Assembly: GCF_004135345.1 (NCBI RefSeq)
Contig: NZ_CP035495.1
Span: 1,612,001-1,676,000 of the forward strand
From: Xylanimonas allomyrinae
GTDB lineage: Bacteria; Actinomycetota; Actinomycetes; Actinomycetales; Cellulomonadaceae
Reading direction: 5' to 3'
DNA: 64,000 nucleotides
Under the pieces are notes generated by a model. That model had not been told where the DNA came from, did not search any database, and was given only the letters and a program-made list of their open reading frames with translations. This document shows positions 26,288-35,179 of this stretch, piece by piece; position 1 is the first letter of the stretch; every line of letters starts with the position of its first letter. Both the position numbers and the translations under genes were made by a program.

Positions 26288-27213
26288 TGTCCCCCGCCGA
26301 CTTCCTGGCCGACCTGCTCAACCCCGACCTGGTCTTCCTGCCCAAGGCGCTCGCCGTGGCCGTGATGTCCTCGATCGCGTGCGGCGTCGTGGGCTGCTAC
26401 GTCGTGCTGCGCGGCATGGCGTTCATCGGCGACACCGTCGCGCACGCCGTGTTCCCCGGCCTGGCCGTGGCGTTCGTCGCGGGCGGCAACCTGGTGCTGG
26501 GCGGTGCCGCGGCCGGCGTCGTGACCGCCGTGCTCATCGCCGTGGTCGCCCAGAACCGGCGGCTGCGTGAGGACTCCGTCATCGGCATCTGCTTCGTCGC
26601 CGCGTTCGCGCTCGGGATCGTCGTGATCTCGCGGGCCCCCGGGTACGCGGGGTCGCTCCAGCAGTTCCTGTTCGGGTCGATCACCGGCATCCCGACGTCG
26701 GACCTGTACGTCGTCGCGGGCACCGGTGCCGCGGTGCTCGCGGCGCTGACGGCGCTGCGCAAGGAGCTCGTGACGGTGGCGCTCGACCGCGAGTCGGCGC
26801 GCGCGACGGGCGTGCCCGTGTTCTGGCTCGACCTGGCGCTGTACGTGCTGGTGACCCTCGCCGTCGTGATCAGCGTGCAGACCATCGGCAACATCCTCGT
26901 GCTCGCGCTGCTGGTCACCCCCGCCGCGACCGCCCGGCTGCTGACCGACCGGCTCACCGTGATGCTGTGGCTCGCCCCCGTCATCGGGTCGGCCGCCGCG
27001 GTGGTGGGCCTGTACCTGTCCTGGTCGTTCGACCTGCCCACGGGCGGCGTCGTCGTGCTGGTCCTGACCGCCGGGTTCCTCGCGGCGTGGACGCTCGCAC
27101 CCCGGCACGGGGTGCTCGCGCGGCGCACGACCCGGCGGCGCGTCCCGGACGACACCCCGCCGCCCCACCCGGCTCCCCTGCCCGCTCGCGCCGACGAAGG
27201 AGCACCCGCATGA
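26287..27213 (+). CDS. Metal ABC transporter permease (ZnuB family)
   Basis: 308-residue membrane subunit with about nine helices. Family marks: CYVVLRGMAFIGDTVAHAVFPGLA, QQFLFGSITGI, and LLVTPAATARLLTDRL. The last ~35 residues are a hydrophilic Pro/Arg-rich tail. Together with the ATPase and receptor it forms a ZnuABC-type importer. Overlaps the next gene by 4 nt. Confidence 0.94.
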   Translation: MSPADFLADLLNPDLVFLPKALAVAVMSSIACGVVGCYVVLRGMAFIGDTVAHAVFPGLAVAFVAGGNLVLGGAAAGVVTAVLIAVVAQNRRLREDSVIGICFVAAFALGIVVISRAPGYAGSLQQFLFGSITGIPTSDLYVVAGTGAAVLAALTALRKELVTVALDRESARATGVPVFWLDLALYVLVTLAVVISVQTIGNILVLALLVTPAATARLLTDRLTVMLWLAPVIGSAAAVVGLYLSWSFDLPTGGVVVLVLTAGFLAAWTLAPRHGVLARRTTRRRVPDDTPPPHPAPLPARADEGAPA

Positions 27214-29033
27214 GCATCCGACGCACCCTGCACGTCCTGGCCACCGCATGTCTGCTGGCCGCGGGGGGCCTCGCGGCCGCTGGTCCGCTGCAGGCCGACC
27301 CGATCGCCCCCACCGTCGTCGACGCCGCCGCCATCGCGTCGGTCGCGCTGACGTACGAGCCGGACGCGATCGTGCTGGAGGCCCGCACGGCCGACGGCGC
27401 CACGCTCGACCCGGGCACCACACGGGTACGGCTCGGCGGCGGCGACCTCCAGGGGTCCGCGCTCGCCGTGGTGCTCGACGCCGGCCTGCTGCCCGCGGGC
27501 GCCTTCACGGACGACGCCGTCGACGTCACCGCGGGAGCCACGGAGGGTGCGGGCGTGCGCGTCGCCGCCGGGGAACGCACGCCCGTCACGTGGACGGCCG
27601 ACGACGACGCGATCCGCCTGACGGCACAGGCGTCGCTGGCGGCGTCGGGCCGGCCGGTCGGCGCGCAGCTCGTGCTGGAGCGCGCACCGGCGGCCGATGC
27701 CACGCCCACGGCGACGGAGCCCGCCGCGGGCGGGAGCGGTGACCTGCCCGCGAGCGCCGACGGCGACGCGTCGCCCTCCGCGGACGGCGAGCGGCTCCCG
27801 GCCGCAACGGACGCGGCGTCCGCAGCGGACGCAGCGGACGTGGCAGACACCGCGGATGCCGACCGGTCGGGCACGCCGCCCGGCCGGGAAGGGCCCGACG
27901 CCGCTGCGGCGGCGTCGGCGGAAGCAGCAGCCGGCATCTCGGACCGGTCCGGCGAGGCGCTCACCGTGGCGCCTGGCCCGATCACCGAGGCGCCCGTGCT
28001 GCGGTCGGCACCCCGAGAGGGATCGTCCGCACGGGGGTCGGGCGGGGGTGCCGGGGAGGGCGGCGGGCCGGGCGACGGGGATGCGCCCGCGCCCGCCGCA
28101 CCTTCCGAGGCGGGAGCACCGGGTGCGACCGGAGCGCCGGGCGCCCCTGCCGGGCAGGGCACACCGGCGTCGGGCACCACGCCCGAGCAGTGCATCGCGA
28201 CCGGACCGGCCGCGCCCGCCGGTGCCGTCGACGTCGTCACCGAGGGGCACCTCGACTTCGGCCCCGTGCTGGAGGACGGCACGCTGCGCGCCCTGGTGAA
28301 GGACGACCGCGCATCGCCCCCGCGCTGGGTCGATCCGGCGGGCCTGGTGCTCCACGTGCAGGACAACGCGGCGGTCCAGGCCCCGGGCGGCGACTTCGCG
28401 TTCCTCGGGTCGGGCCAGGTGTGGCAGATCCCGCTCACGCAGGCGTCGGGCGTGCCGTGGCTGGGCTGGAACACGCAGCACGAGTCCGTCGCCGGCAAGA
28501 CCGACGGGAACGTCACGCTGTCGCTCGACGCGCTCGACGGTCCCGGCCGGCTGGCCGTCTACTCCATGGGCTCGTTCGGCAACGTGGGCGAGAAGTTCTT
28601 CGGGACGGTCGACGGGTTCGGCCGGTCCACCGAGATCCCCGTGGGTGCCTCGGGCGTCCACGTCCACGCCATCTGGGCCTTCACCGAGCCGGGCGCCTAC
28701 CACGCCACGCTCACGTTCTCTGGCACCGTCGCGGGCCAGCCCCGGACGGCCACGACCACGCTGACGTTCTTCGTCGGCCCCGGCGACCCGGCGTCCGCGG
28801 CCCGGCCCGGGGCGGCGACCACCGGGCGCACCCCGGACGGGCGCGAGTGCTCGCTCGCCGCCGGGACGCCGGGTCCGGGGAACGGGGCCCCGGGCGGGCC
28901 CACGCTCCCGCGGACCGGTCCCGCGCTCACCGGGGACCTGGCCGGTCTGGCGGTCGCGCTCGGCCTCGTCGGGCTGGCTTTCCTGGGTGCCGCGGCGCTC
29001 GCCCCGCGTGCTGCCCGCACCTCGCACGCTTGA
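27210..29033 (+). CDS. LPxTG-anchored surface protein with choice-of-anchor M domain
   Basis: 607 residues. Signal peptide 1-29; a first beta domain (about 35-160); a long Ala/Asp/Gly/Pro-rich low-complexity stalk (about 165-320); the anchored-repeat domain about 335-535 (VTEGHLDFGPVLEDGTLRAL, VPWLGWNTQHESV, VHVHAIWAFTEPGAYHATL with His484, His486, Trp489); then a sortase signal LPRTG, hydrophobic helix and basic end AARTSHA. It should be linked to peptidoglycan and carry the domain on a stalk beyond the membrane. AAGGAGCA ribosome site; start overlaps the permease stop. Confidence 0.9.
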   Translation: MSIRRTLHVLATACLLAAGGLAAAGPLQADPIAPTVVDAAAIASVALTYEPDAIVLEARTADGATLDPGTTRVRLGGGDLQGSALAVVLDAGLLPAGAFTDDAVDVTAGATEGAGVRVAAGERTPVTWTADDDAIRLTAQASLAASGRPVGAQLVLERAPAADATPTATEPAAGGSGDLPASADGDASPSADGERLPAATDAASAADAADVADTADADRSGTPPGREGPDAAAAASAEAAAGISDRSGEALTVAPGPITEAPVLRSAPREGSSARGSGGGAGEGGGPGDGDAPAPAAPSEAGAPGATGAPGAPAGQGTPASGTTPEQCIATGPAAPAGAVDVVTEGHLDFGPVLEDGTLRALVKDDRASPPRWVDPAGLVLHVQDNAAVQAPGGDFAFLGSGQVWQIPLTQASGVPWLGWNTQHESVAGKTDGNVTLSLDALDGPGRLAVYSMGSFGNVGEKFFGTVDGFGRSTEIPVGASGVHVHAIWAFTEPGAYHATLTFSGTVAGQPRTATTTLTFFVGPGDPASAARPGAATTGRTPDGRECSLAAGTPGPGNGAPGGPTLPRTGPALTGDLAGLAVALGLVGLAFLGAAALAPRAARTSHA

Positions 29034-29093
29034 CCAGCCACCAATCCGTTCCGCCGCACGGCGGAGCCCCACGAGAAGAATGCGAGAGACATC

Positions 29094-30656
29094 ATGCGAA
29101 CCTCGTCCAAGCGACGAACGGGAGCCGCCGCGATCGTCGCGGCCCTCGCCCTCGCCGTCGTCCCGGCCTCCGCGCGTGCCGCGGGCGGTGACCTGACGGA
29201 CCCGCAGCGGTTCGACACCGGCCACATCGACCTGTTCAACCTGTCCCTCAACGACGACGGCACCGTGCGGCTCAACCTCAAGGAGGACGTCACGGGCTCG
29301 CACGTCCACCGGGCGCCCGAGTCGGTGGAGCTGGTCGTCAAGGAGCAGGCGCACCTGACCGACCTGCCCGCCACGCACCTGCCGCCCGGCGCCCCGACCT
29401 CGCTGTACTACCTGCCGCTCACCCAGGACCAGAACCTCGTGTGGCCCGGCTGGGACACCCTGGAGATCGCGTCGCGCTACGGCGCGGGCGCCGACACGGA
29501 CATCGTCGTCTCGGCGGTCGACGGGCCGGGCCAGGTGTACCTGTGGTCCACGGGCGCGTTCGGCGACGTGCGCCAGCTCCTGGCGGACGGGTGGACGCTG
29601 CCCGGCACCGTCCACCAGGACGCCACGGCGCACGCGCACGCCAACTGGGGCTTCACCGCTCCCGGCACGTACCGGCTGACGGCGAAGGCCACGGTGACCA
29701 GCGAAGACGGCTCCCGCACCGCGACGTCGAACGCGGCGACGTACACGTTCGTCGTCGGCTCACCCGGCGGCGAGCCGACCGGTGAGCCCACCGGCGAGCC
29801 GACCGGTGAGCCCACCAGTGAGCCGACCGGTGAGCCCACCAGCCCGCCCACCGGCGAGCCCACCGGCCAGCCCGGGCAGCCGCCCGCCACGACCACGCTC
29901 ACCGTCACGGGCGTCGGCGGCCACTACCACACCGGCGACGTCGCCGGCCTGACGGCCGAGCAGTCCACCCACGTCTCCGACCGCCACCGCTGGTTCACCC
30001 GCACCGCGGCCGACGGGCAGTGGCAGCAGGTCGAGGGAGCCGACACGGACCGGTACGGGTTCGTCGTCACGGCCACGCACCAGGTCAAGGTCGCCGTCTA
30101 CGACGACCACGACCAGCTCGTCGCCGAGTCGGAGCCCGTCGACATCCTCGTCGACGACCACGGCAACACCCCGGTCCTGGGGCCCGAGATCGAGGCGACG
30201 CTCCCGGTGACCGAGGGCGCGCTCGTCGTGTCCGTCTCGCCCGAGGGGAAGAAGGCCACGCTGTCCGACCTCACCCTCAACGCCACGGCCACCCGGTACA
30301 CCTCGACCGGCACCATCACGGGCATCACCGTGACCGACACGCGCGCCGACAACCTCGGCTGGTCGGCCACCGGCCGCGTGCGCGGCCTGGTCGCCGTCGA
30401 CGGTGGGGCCATCGACGGCGCCAACGTCGGCTGGACGCCGCGCGTCGTGTCCACGACGGGCGGCGCGGTCGCCGGGAAGGCGGTCCTGCCCGGGTTCGCC
30501 CACGGGACCGGCATCAGGGGCTGGAGCCAGCTCGGCTCGGCCCGGGCCGGGTCGTCCATCGGCACGTCGGTGCTCGGCGCCGACCTGGCGATCGACGCCC
30601 CCCTGTCCACCACGCCCGGCACGTACACCGGCCTGGTGCTGCTCGCCGTCATCTGA
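29094..30656 (+). CDS. Secreted surface protein: choice-of-anchor M domain, EPTG linker, WxL-like C-terminus
   Basis: 520 residues. Signal peptide 1-32; anchored-repeat domain 33-220 (FDTGHIDLFNLSLNDDG, NLVWPGWDTLEIA, HAHANWGFTAPGTYRLTA with His180, His182, Trp185); a linker of EPTG repeats (about 224-260, DNA 29768-29874); a second Ig-like segment with HYHTGDVAGL; and a C-terminal ~150-residue beta domain (NLGWSATGRVRGL... STTPGTYTGLVLLAVI) resembling cell-wall-binding WxL domains. No LPxTG or membrane helix. The next gene is DUF916-like, the usual partner of WxL proteins. The WxL assignment is moderate. Confidence 0.8.
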   Translation: MRTSSKRRTGAAAIVAALALAVVPASARAAGGDLTDPQRFDTGHIDLFNLSLNDDGTVRLNLKEDVTGSHVHRAPESVELVVKEQAHLTDLPATHLPPGAPTSLYYLPLTQDQNLVWPGWDTLEIASRYGAGADTDIVVSAVDGPGQVYLWSTGAFGDVRQLLADGWTLPGTVHQDATAHAHANWGFTAPGTYRLTAKATVTSEDGSRTATSNAATYTFVVGSPGGEPTGEPTGEPTGEPTSEPTGEPTSPPTGEPTGQPGQPPATTTLTVTGVGGHYHTGDVAGLTAEQSTHVSDRHRWFTRTAADGQWQQVEGADTDRYGFVVTATHQVKVAVYDDHDQLVAESEPVDILVDDHGNTPVLGPEIEATLPVTEGALVVSVSPEGKKATLSDLTLNATATRYTSTGTITGITVTDTRADNLGWSATGRVRGLVAVDGGAIDGANVGWTPRVVSTTGGAVAGKAVLPGFAHGTGIRGWSQLGSARAGSSIGTSVLGADLAIDAPLSTTPGTYTGLVLLAVI

Positions 30657-30735
30657 CCGCCCGACGCCGGCCGGGCCGCCGCGCCCGGCCGGCGTCACCG
30701 TGCCGGACACCGGCACCCTCCCGTGAAGGAACCTC

Positions 30736-31841
30736 ATGCCCCGCACCGCCGCCGTGGCCGCCGCCCTGTGGGCCGTGCTGCTCTCGCCTGCCGCCGACGC
30801 CCGAACGGCCGACCCCGAGCCCGGCCCCCGCACGTGGGCGGTCGTGCCCGCGACCGCGGACGGGCCCGACGGCCGCGGTCGCATCGAGGTCACCGTCGAG
30901 CCCGGGCGGCGCCACGAGGACCACGTGGCGGTGCGCAACCTCGGCGACCAGCCGCTGACGCTCGACCTGTACGCCCAGGACGCCGGCCAGACCCCGCAGA
31001 CCGAGTTCGAGGTCCAGGCCCCGAGGACGACGCCGCACGCGTCGGCGCGTGGACCTCGCTCGCCGAGACCCGGGTCTCGGTCGCACCGCGCAGCGCCGCC
31101 GTCGTCCCGTTCACGCTCGACGTGCCCGCCGACGCCGAACCCGGCGACCACGCGGGCGGCATCCTCGCCGTGTCCGTCGTCGAGCAGGACGACGGCCCGT
31201 CGGTCGGGTACGCCGCGGGGACGCGCCTGTACGTGCGCGTCGCCGGCACGGTGGCGCCCGCCGTCGACGTCGACCGGCTCGGCGGCGCCTACCGGGGCCG
31301 CATCGGGCCGGTCTCGCCCGGCGCTCTCGACGTCGAGGCAACGCTCGTCAACTCCGGCAACGTGCGCCTCGACCCGCGCACGGTGGTGCACGTGCGCTCG
31401 CTGTTCGGGCTGTGGACCGCGACCGTCCCGCTGCACGACGTCGGCGAGGTGCTGCCGGGGGGCGCGACGACCACGTCGGGGACGCTCGACCGGGTGCCCC
31501 CGCTCGGCCCCCTGTGGCTGACGCTCGAGGCCCCCGACGTGACCTCGCGGGGTCAGGACCTCACCGCGGCCACCGCGGTGACCGGCCCGGCGACGCTGGT
31601 GTGGGCCGTGCCGTGGACGCTGCTGGCAACGCTCGTTCTGCTTGCGGCGGCCGCGGGGCTCGCGGTGCGCAACCTGCGGCGGCGGGTCCCAGGCACCGGC
31701 ACGTCCGGAGCGACGAGCACGATCCACGACTCGCCCGGCACGCCACGCCGCAGCGAGTCACGCCCACACATCACCGGCGTCACGGTCAGCCCCGACCCCG
31801 GTGCGGGCGGGGAGCGGCCGACCGAGCGCGGCGCGCCGTGA
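30736..31841 (+). CDS. DUF916-like (WxL-interacting) membrane-anchored protein, apparent frameshift
   Basis: About 368 residues if read through. Signal peptide 1-22; a beta-rich ectodomain (IEVTVEPGRRHEDHVAVRNLGDQPLTLDLYAQDA, then VGAWTSLAETRVSVAPRSAAVVPFTLDVP...GDHAGGILAVSVV) typical of DUF916; a membrane helix near the end (LVWAVPWTLLATLVLLAAAAGLAV) and an Arg-rich cytoplasmic tail. The first ~95 codons and the rest are in different frames; adding one C to CCCC at 31019-31022 joins them exactly at a conserved place. Follows the WxL-like gene by 79 bp with an AAGGAA site; its stop touches the convergent PTS gene. Confidence 0.8.
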
Positions 31842-32300
31842 TCAGATGCCGTCGAGCAGGTCGACGACGCCTTGCGCGGTCGGTGTGCCGCGCAGCTGCG
31901 CCCGGAAGTCGGCATGGACGAGCCGCCGTGCCAGCGCGGCAAGGATCCGCAGGTGCTCGTCGCTTCGGTCGGCCTCGGTGACGGCGAGCTGGACGACGAG
32001 ATCGACGTCGTCCTCGCCCGACCACCTCACGGCCGTCGAGAGCCGGAGGACGGCGATCGAGGTGCGGGCAACGGCGTCGGTCTTGGCGTGCGGAGTCGCG
32101 ATCCCGAACCCGACGGCCGTCGACGTGGCGGCCTCACGCTCGAGCACCGCCTGCACATAGGCGTGCTCGTCGGTGAGCCGCCCCGCGCGGCTCAGTCGGC
32201 TCGCGGCGACCCTGATCGCGGTGTCACGGTCGTCCGCCGTCGCGCCGAGCAGCACGAGGTCCGGCGTGATGAGCGCGGCGTGGCCTCCGGCCGTCGTCAC
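31842..32300 (-). CDS. PTS EIIA component, fructose/mannitol type
   Basis: 152-residue soluble phosphocarrier that passes phosphate from HPr to EIIB. The active-site His is in GIATPHAKTDAV; EADRSDEHLRILAALARRL is also typical of the EIIA-2 family. GTG start overlapping the aldolase stop by 3 nt. Last gene of the PTS operon although EIIBC is the first. Confidence 0.92.
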   Translation of the reverse strand: MTTAGGHAALITPDLVLLGATADDRDTAIRVAASRLSRAGRLTDEHAYVQAVLEREAATSTAVGFGIATPHAKTDAVARTSIAVLRLSTAVRWSGEDDVDLVVQLAVTEADRSDEHLRILAALARRLVHADFRAQLRGTPTAQGVVDLLDGI

Positions 32301-33019
32301 TGCTTTCCCCTCTGCGTCCGGAACTCGTCGAGGATCCGCAGGGCGCTGCTCGTGCCGATGCGCTCCGCGCCGGCACCGAGCATCGCCGCGCACCTCTCCC
32401 ACGTGCGGATTCCGCCGGCCGCCTTGACCTTGACGTCCGCACCGACGGTCGCCTTCATCCGCCTCACGTCCTCGACGGTGGCGCCGGACGGCCCGAACCC
32501 GGTGGATGTCTTGATGAAGTCCGGGCGCACCTGCCTGGCGATCTCGGCAAGCCTCACGATCTCGGAGCGCTCGAGGTAGCAGTTCTCGAAGATCACCTTC
32601 GACAGCACGCCGTGGGGCCGGCACACGCCGACGATCCGCTCCATCTCTGCCTGCACCGACGCGAAGTCGCCGTCTTTCACCTTGCCGACGTCGATCACGT
32701 AGTCGATCTCGCCTGCGCCGTCGGCGATCGCCCGCTCGGTCTCGAGCACCTTGACGTCGGTTGTCGTCTGCCCCAGGGGAAACCCGATGGCGGCTCCCAC
32801 GCGGACGCTGCTCCCGGCGAGAAGCTCACGGCACAGCGCGGTCTGCCCGGAGTTGACCGCCACCATGGCGAACCCGTTGTCGGACGCCTCGCGGCACAAC
32901 CGCTCGAACCCCTCGCGCTGGGCGAACGCGGCGAGCAGCGTGTGGTCGAAGGTGGAGCAGAGCTGACTTTCGGTGATGGTGTCGGGATCGAAGACCCCGA
33001 GCGTGTTGTTGATGTCCAT
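32297..33019 (-). CDS. deoC: Deoxyribose-phosphate aldolase (DERA family)
   Basis: 240-residue class I aldolase. The Schiff-base Lys is in FIKTSTGF and the second catalytic Lys in VKVKAAGGIRTW; DVKVLETERAIADGAGEIDYVIDVG is the usual substrate strand. Strong AAGGAGG site before ATG 33019. In a PTS/dehydrogenase operon without other deo genes it may cleave a phosphorylated deoxy- or ketose sugar acid rather than serve nucleoside breakdown. Confidence 0.88.
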   Translation of the reverse strand: MDINNTLGVFDPDTITESQLCSTFDHTLLAAFAQREGFERLCREASDNGFAMVAVNSGQTALCRELLAGSSVRVGAAIGFPLGQTTTDVKVLETERAIADGAGEIDYVIDVGKVKDGDFASVQAEMERIVGVCRPHGVLSKVIFENCYLERSEIVRLAEIARQVRPDFIKTSTGFGPSGATVEDVRRMKATVGADVKVKAAGGIRTWERCAAMLGAGAERIGTSSALRILDEFRTQRGKQ

Positions 33020-33050
33020 GGCGTCCTCCTTCGTGGGTGTTCCTCGTCTG

Positions 33051-34118
33051 TCAGTCGTACGAGATGACCGTCTTGATGCCCTGGCCCGCGCCGGCGAACG
33101 CGACGGCACCCGAGAACTCGGCCAGCGGGAAGACCTTCGAGATCATGGGCGGCAACGGGACGGCGCCGCCCTGTGCGACGGCCGCGGCAGTCCTGTACTG
33201 CGCCACGCTCGCGCGCGCCGACCCACAGACCCGCAGCTGCCGATAGTGAATGGTGTTCGTGTCGACCTGAACCCTGCCGGCCGACTTCGGCAGCCCCCCG
33301 AAGTACAGGACGCGACCGTTGGTCGCCATCGCCTCGACGACGGCGGCCTGCGCGGCCGCGGAGGGCGCCGCCGTGATCGCGACGTCGACACCGCGCCCGC
33401 CCGTGTGCGACAGCACCGATCCGACCATCGCCTCCTGTGCGGGGACCGCCTCGATGAAGGACCCGAGCCGGACGCAGGCCGCGACGCGCTCGGCGGACAG
33501 GTCGGTGAGCATGACGCGAGCCGCGCCGCGGGCTCGCGCCAGGAAGGCGTGCATCAGCCCGATCGGACCCGCGCCGACGACCAGGACGACGTCGTCGACA
33601 CCCACACCGATCACGTCTTGGCCGTTGACGACGCAGGACAACGGCTCGTAGAGCGCCGCCGTCTCCGGGGCGGTGTCCGGTTGCAGCACGAGCAGGTTGC
33701 CTTGCGCGACCGGACCCGCGGGAACCAGCACGAACTCCGCGAACGCGCCGTCGATCGTGATGCCGAAGGCCTCGTAGACCGGGCACAGGTGCGTCATGCC
33801 CCGCACACACCACTCGCATCGCCCGCACCCATAGTTGGGCGCCACCGCGACGGACTGCCCGACCTCGTACCCCACCACCCCGGGCCCGACCTCGGCGATC
33901 GTGCCGGCGAACTCGTGCCCCAGCGTGAGGGGATGGTCCACGTCGACGCCGCGGTATCCGTTGGCGATCATGCGCAGGTCGGAGCCGCACAGGGACGCCG
34001 CGGTCGTGCGCAGGAGGATCTCGCCCGGCCCCGGACGAGGCCTGCCCACCTCCGTCACCCGAATGTCGCCCGGGCCGTACAGGCGCGCCGCCCGCATCAG
34101 CGGTCCGTTGTCCTCCAT
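33051..34118 (-). CDS. Zinc-dependent medium-chain polyol/sugar dehydrogenase
   Basis: 355 residues, sorbitol/threonine dehydrogenase group. Catalytic zinc site CGSDLRM and GHEFAG; structural zinc cysteines in NYGCGRCEWCVRGMTHLC; nucleotide motif VVGAGPIGLMHAFLARA. Start with AGGAGG, 1 nt after the oxidoreductase stop. Expected to oxidise a secondary alcohol of the PTS sugar or its derivative with NAD(P)+. Confidence 0.9.
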   Translation of the reverse strand: MEDNGPLMRAARLYGPGDIRVTEVGRPRPGPGEILLRTTAASLCGSDLRMIANGYRGVDVDHPLTLGHEFAGTIAEVGPGVVGYEVGQSVAVAPNYGCGRCEWCVRGMTHLCPVYEAFGITIDGAFAEFVLVPAGPVAQGNLLVLQPDTAPETAALYEPLSCVVNGQDVIGVGVDDVVLVVGAGPIGLMHAFLARARGAARVMLTDLSAERVAACVRLGSFIEAVPAQEAMVGSVLSHTGGRGVDVAITAAPSAAAQAAVVEAMATNGRVLYFGGLPKSAGRVQVDTNTIHYRQLRVCGSARASVAQYRTAAAVAQGGAVPLPPMISKVFPLAEFSGAVAFAGAGQGIKTVISYD

Positions 34119-34119
34119 G

Positions 34120-35151
34120 TCAGTCCTCCTGGGCGTCGAGGGCGACACGGCGTCCCGTTCGGATGGACTCGTTGCCGGCCGCGACCATCGCGACCGCGCG
34201 GAGGCCGTCCTCGCCGGTGACCTCGGGGTCGCGTTCGGCTCGGATCGCGTCGATGAAGCTCTGGTCCTGGGCGACATAGGCCTGCTGGAACAGGTCTCGC
34301 CAGCTCGGCACGATGTCGGCACGCATGCCGGCGTCGGCCGTGCTGACGACGGTCGAGTTGCCGCGCAGGCTCCCCACCTGGACGCTTCCGTGCGTCCCCA
34401 CGACGTCGACGTGCGCGTCATACCCGTACCGAACGCCTTGCTGGCCCTCGATGTTGCCCAGCGCACCGCTGCGCAGCTGCACGTTCATCAGCACGGCGTC
34501 GTAGAAGTCCGGGTACTCGGACCGCGCGGCCTCGCTGCGGAAGTTGCCGGCGAAGGCCTGCAGCGTGACGGCCTCGCTGCCGGTGAGCCACCGCAGGGTG
34601 TCGATGTCGTGACTGCTCACCTCGGCGAGCGGGCCGTTGCTCGCGCGCAGGTCGTACATCCACTCGTGCGGGACGCTCGGGCCGCGGGTGTGGGACTTGA
34701 CCACCACCACGTCGCCGATGGCTCCCGACTCGATGGCCTCCTTGGCACGGCGGAAGCTCGCGTCGAAGCGACGCATGAAGCCGATCTGGAGCCGGACTCC
34801 TGCGGCGGCCGCGGCTGCGTTCATCTCCTCGCACTCCGCGACGGTGATGGCCATCGGCTTCTCGCACAGGACGTGCTTGCCGCGCGCGGCCGCCTCGACC
34901 ACGATGTCGCGGTGCAGCCGGGTCGGGGTGACCACGACGACGGCATCCACCTCGGGAGCTTCGAGCAACCGTTGGTAGTCGGTCGCCCAGAGGTCGGCGC
35001 CAAGCTCTCTCGCCGACTGCTCGGCCACCTCGTGCGACGCGTCGCAGACGGCGACCAGCTCGGCGCCCACGACGTCGGCCGCGATGGCACGGCCGTGGAT
35101 CCTGCCCGCTCGGCCTGCGCCGATGAGTCCGACACGCACGCTGCTGTTCAT
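34120..35151 (-). CDS. Gfo/Idh/MocA-family oxidoreductase
   Basis: 343 residues, inositol dehydrogenase-like. N-terminal Rossmann motif VGLIGAGRAGRIHGRAI, catalytic EKP in LCEKPMAITVAECEEM, and DVGGHDIDTLRWL-like helix (here EVSSHDIDTLRWLTG). Substrate unknown; such enzymes act on cyclitols and sugars. GGGGAG site. Lies between the PTS permease and the zinc dehydrogenase. Confidence 0.92.
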   Translation of the reverse strand: MNSSVRVGLIGAGRAGRIHGRAIAADVVGAELVAVCDASHEVAEQSARELGADLWATDYQRLLEAPEVDAVVVVTPTRLHRDIVVEAAARGKHVLCEKPMAITVAECEEMNAAAAAAGVRLQIGFMRRFDASFRRAKEAIESGAIGDVVVVKSHTRGPSVPHEWMYDLRASNGPLAEVSSHDIDTLRWLTGSEAVTLQAFAGNFRSEAARSEYPDFYDAVLMNVQLRSGALGNIEGQQGVRYGYDAHVDVVGTHGSVQVGSLRGNSTVVSTADAGMRADIVPSWRDLFQQAYVAQDQSFIDAIRAERDPEVTGEDGLRAVAMVAAGNESIRTGRRVALDAQED

Positions 35152-35179
35152 GAGTCTCCCCTTCGAGTGGAACGGACGC

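Noticed and set aside
26397-29639. 1080-codon open frame on the minus strand
   Set aside because: It lies antisense to the permease and two surface-protein genes, has Arg/Gly/Ala shadow composition, no ribosome site and no motif. It is open only because stop codons are rare at this GC content.
29768-29874. Repeat in the EPTG region as a mobile or regulatory repeat
   Set aside because: It is explained as the coding sequence of a Pro/Glu/Thr/Gly linker between two surface domains.
31019-31022. Programmed frameshift in the DUF916-like gene
   Set aside because: No slippery heptamer or stimulatory structure is evident, and four other genes show the same one-base loss in G/C runs, so a sequence error is the simpler reading.
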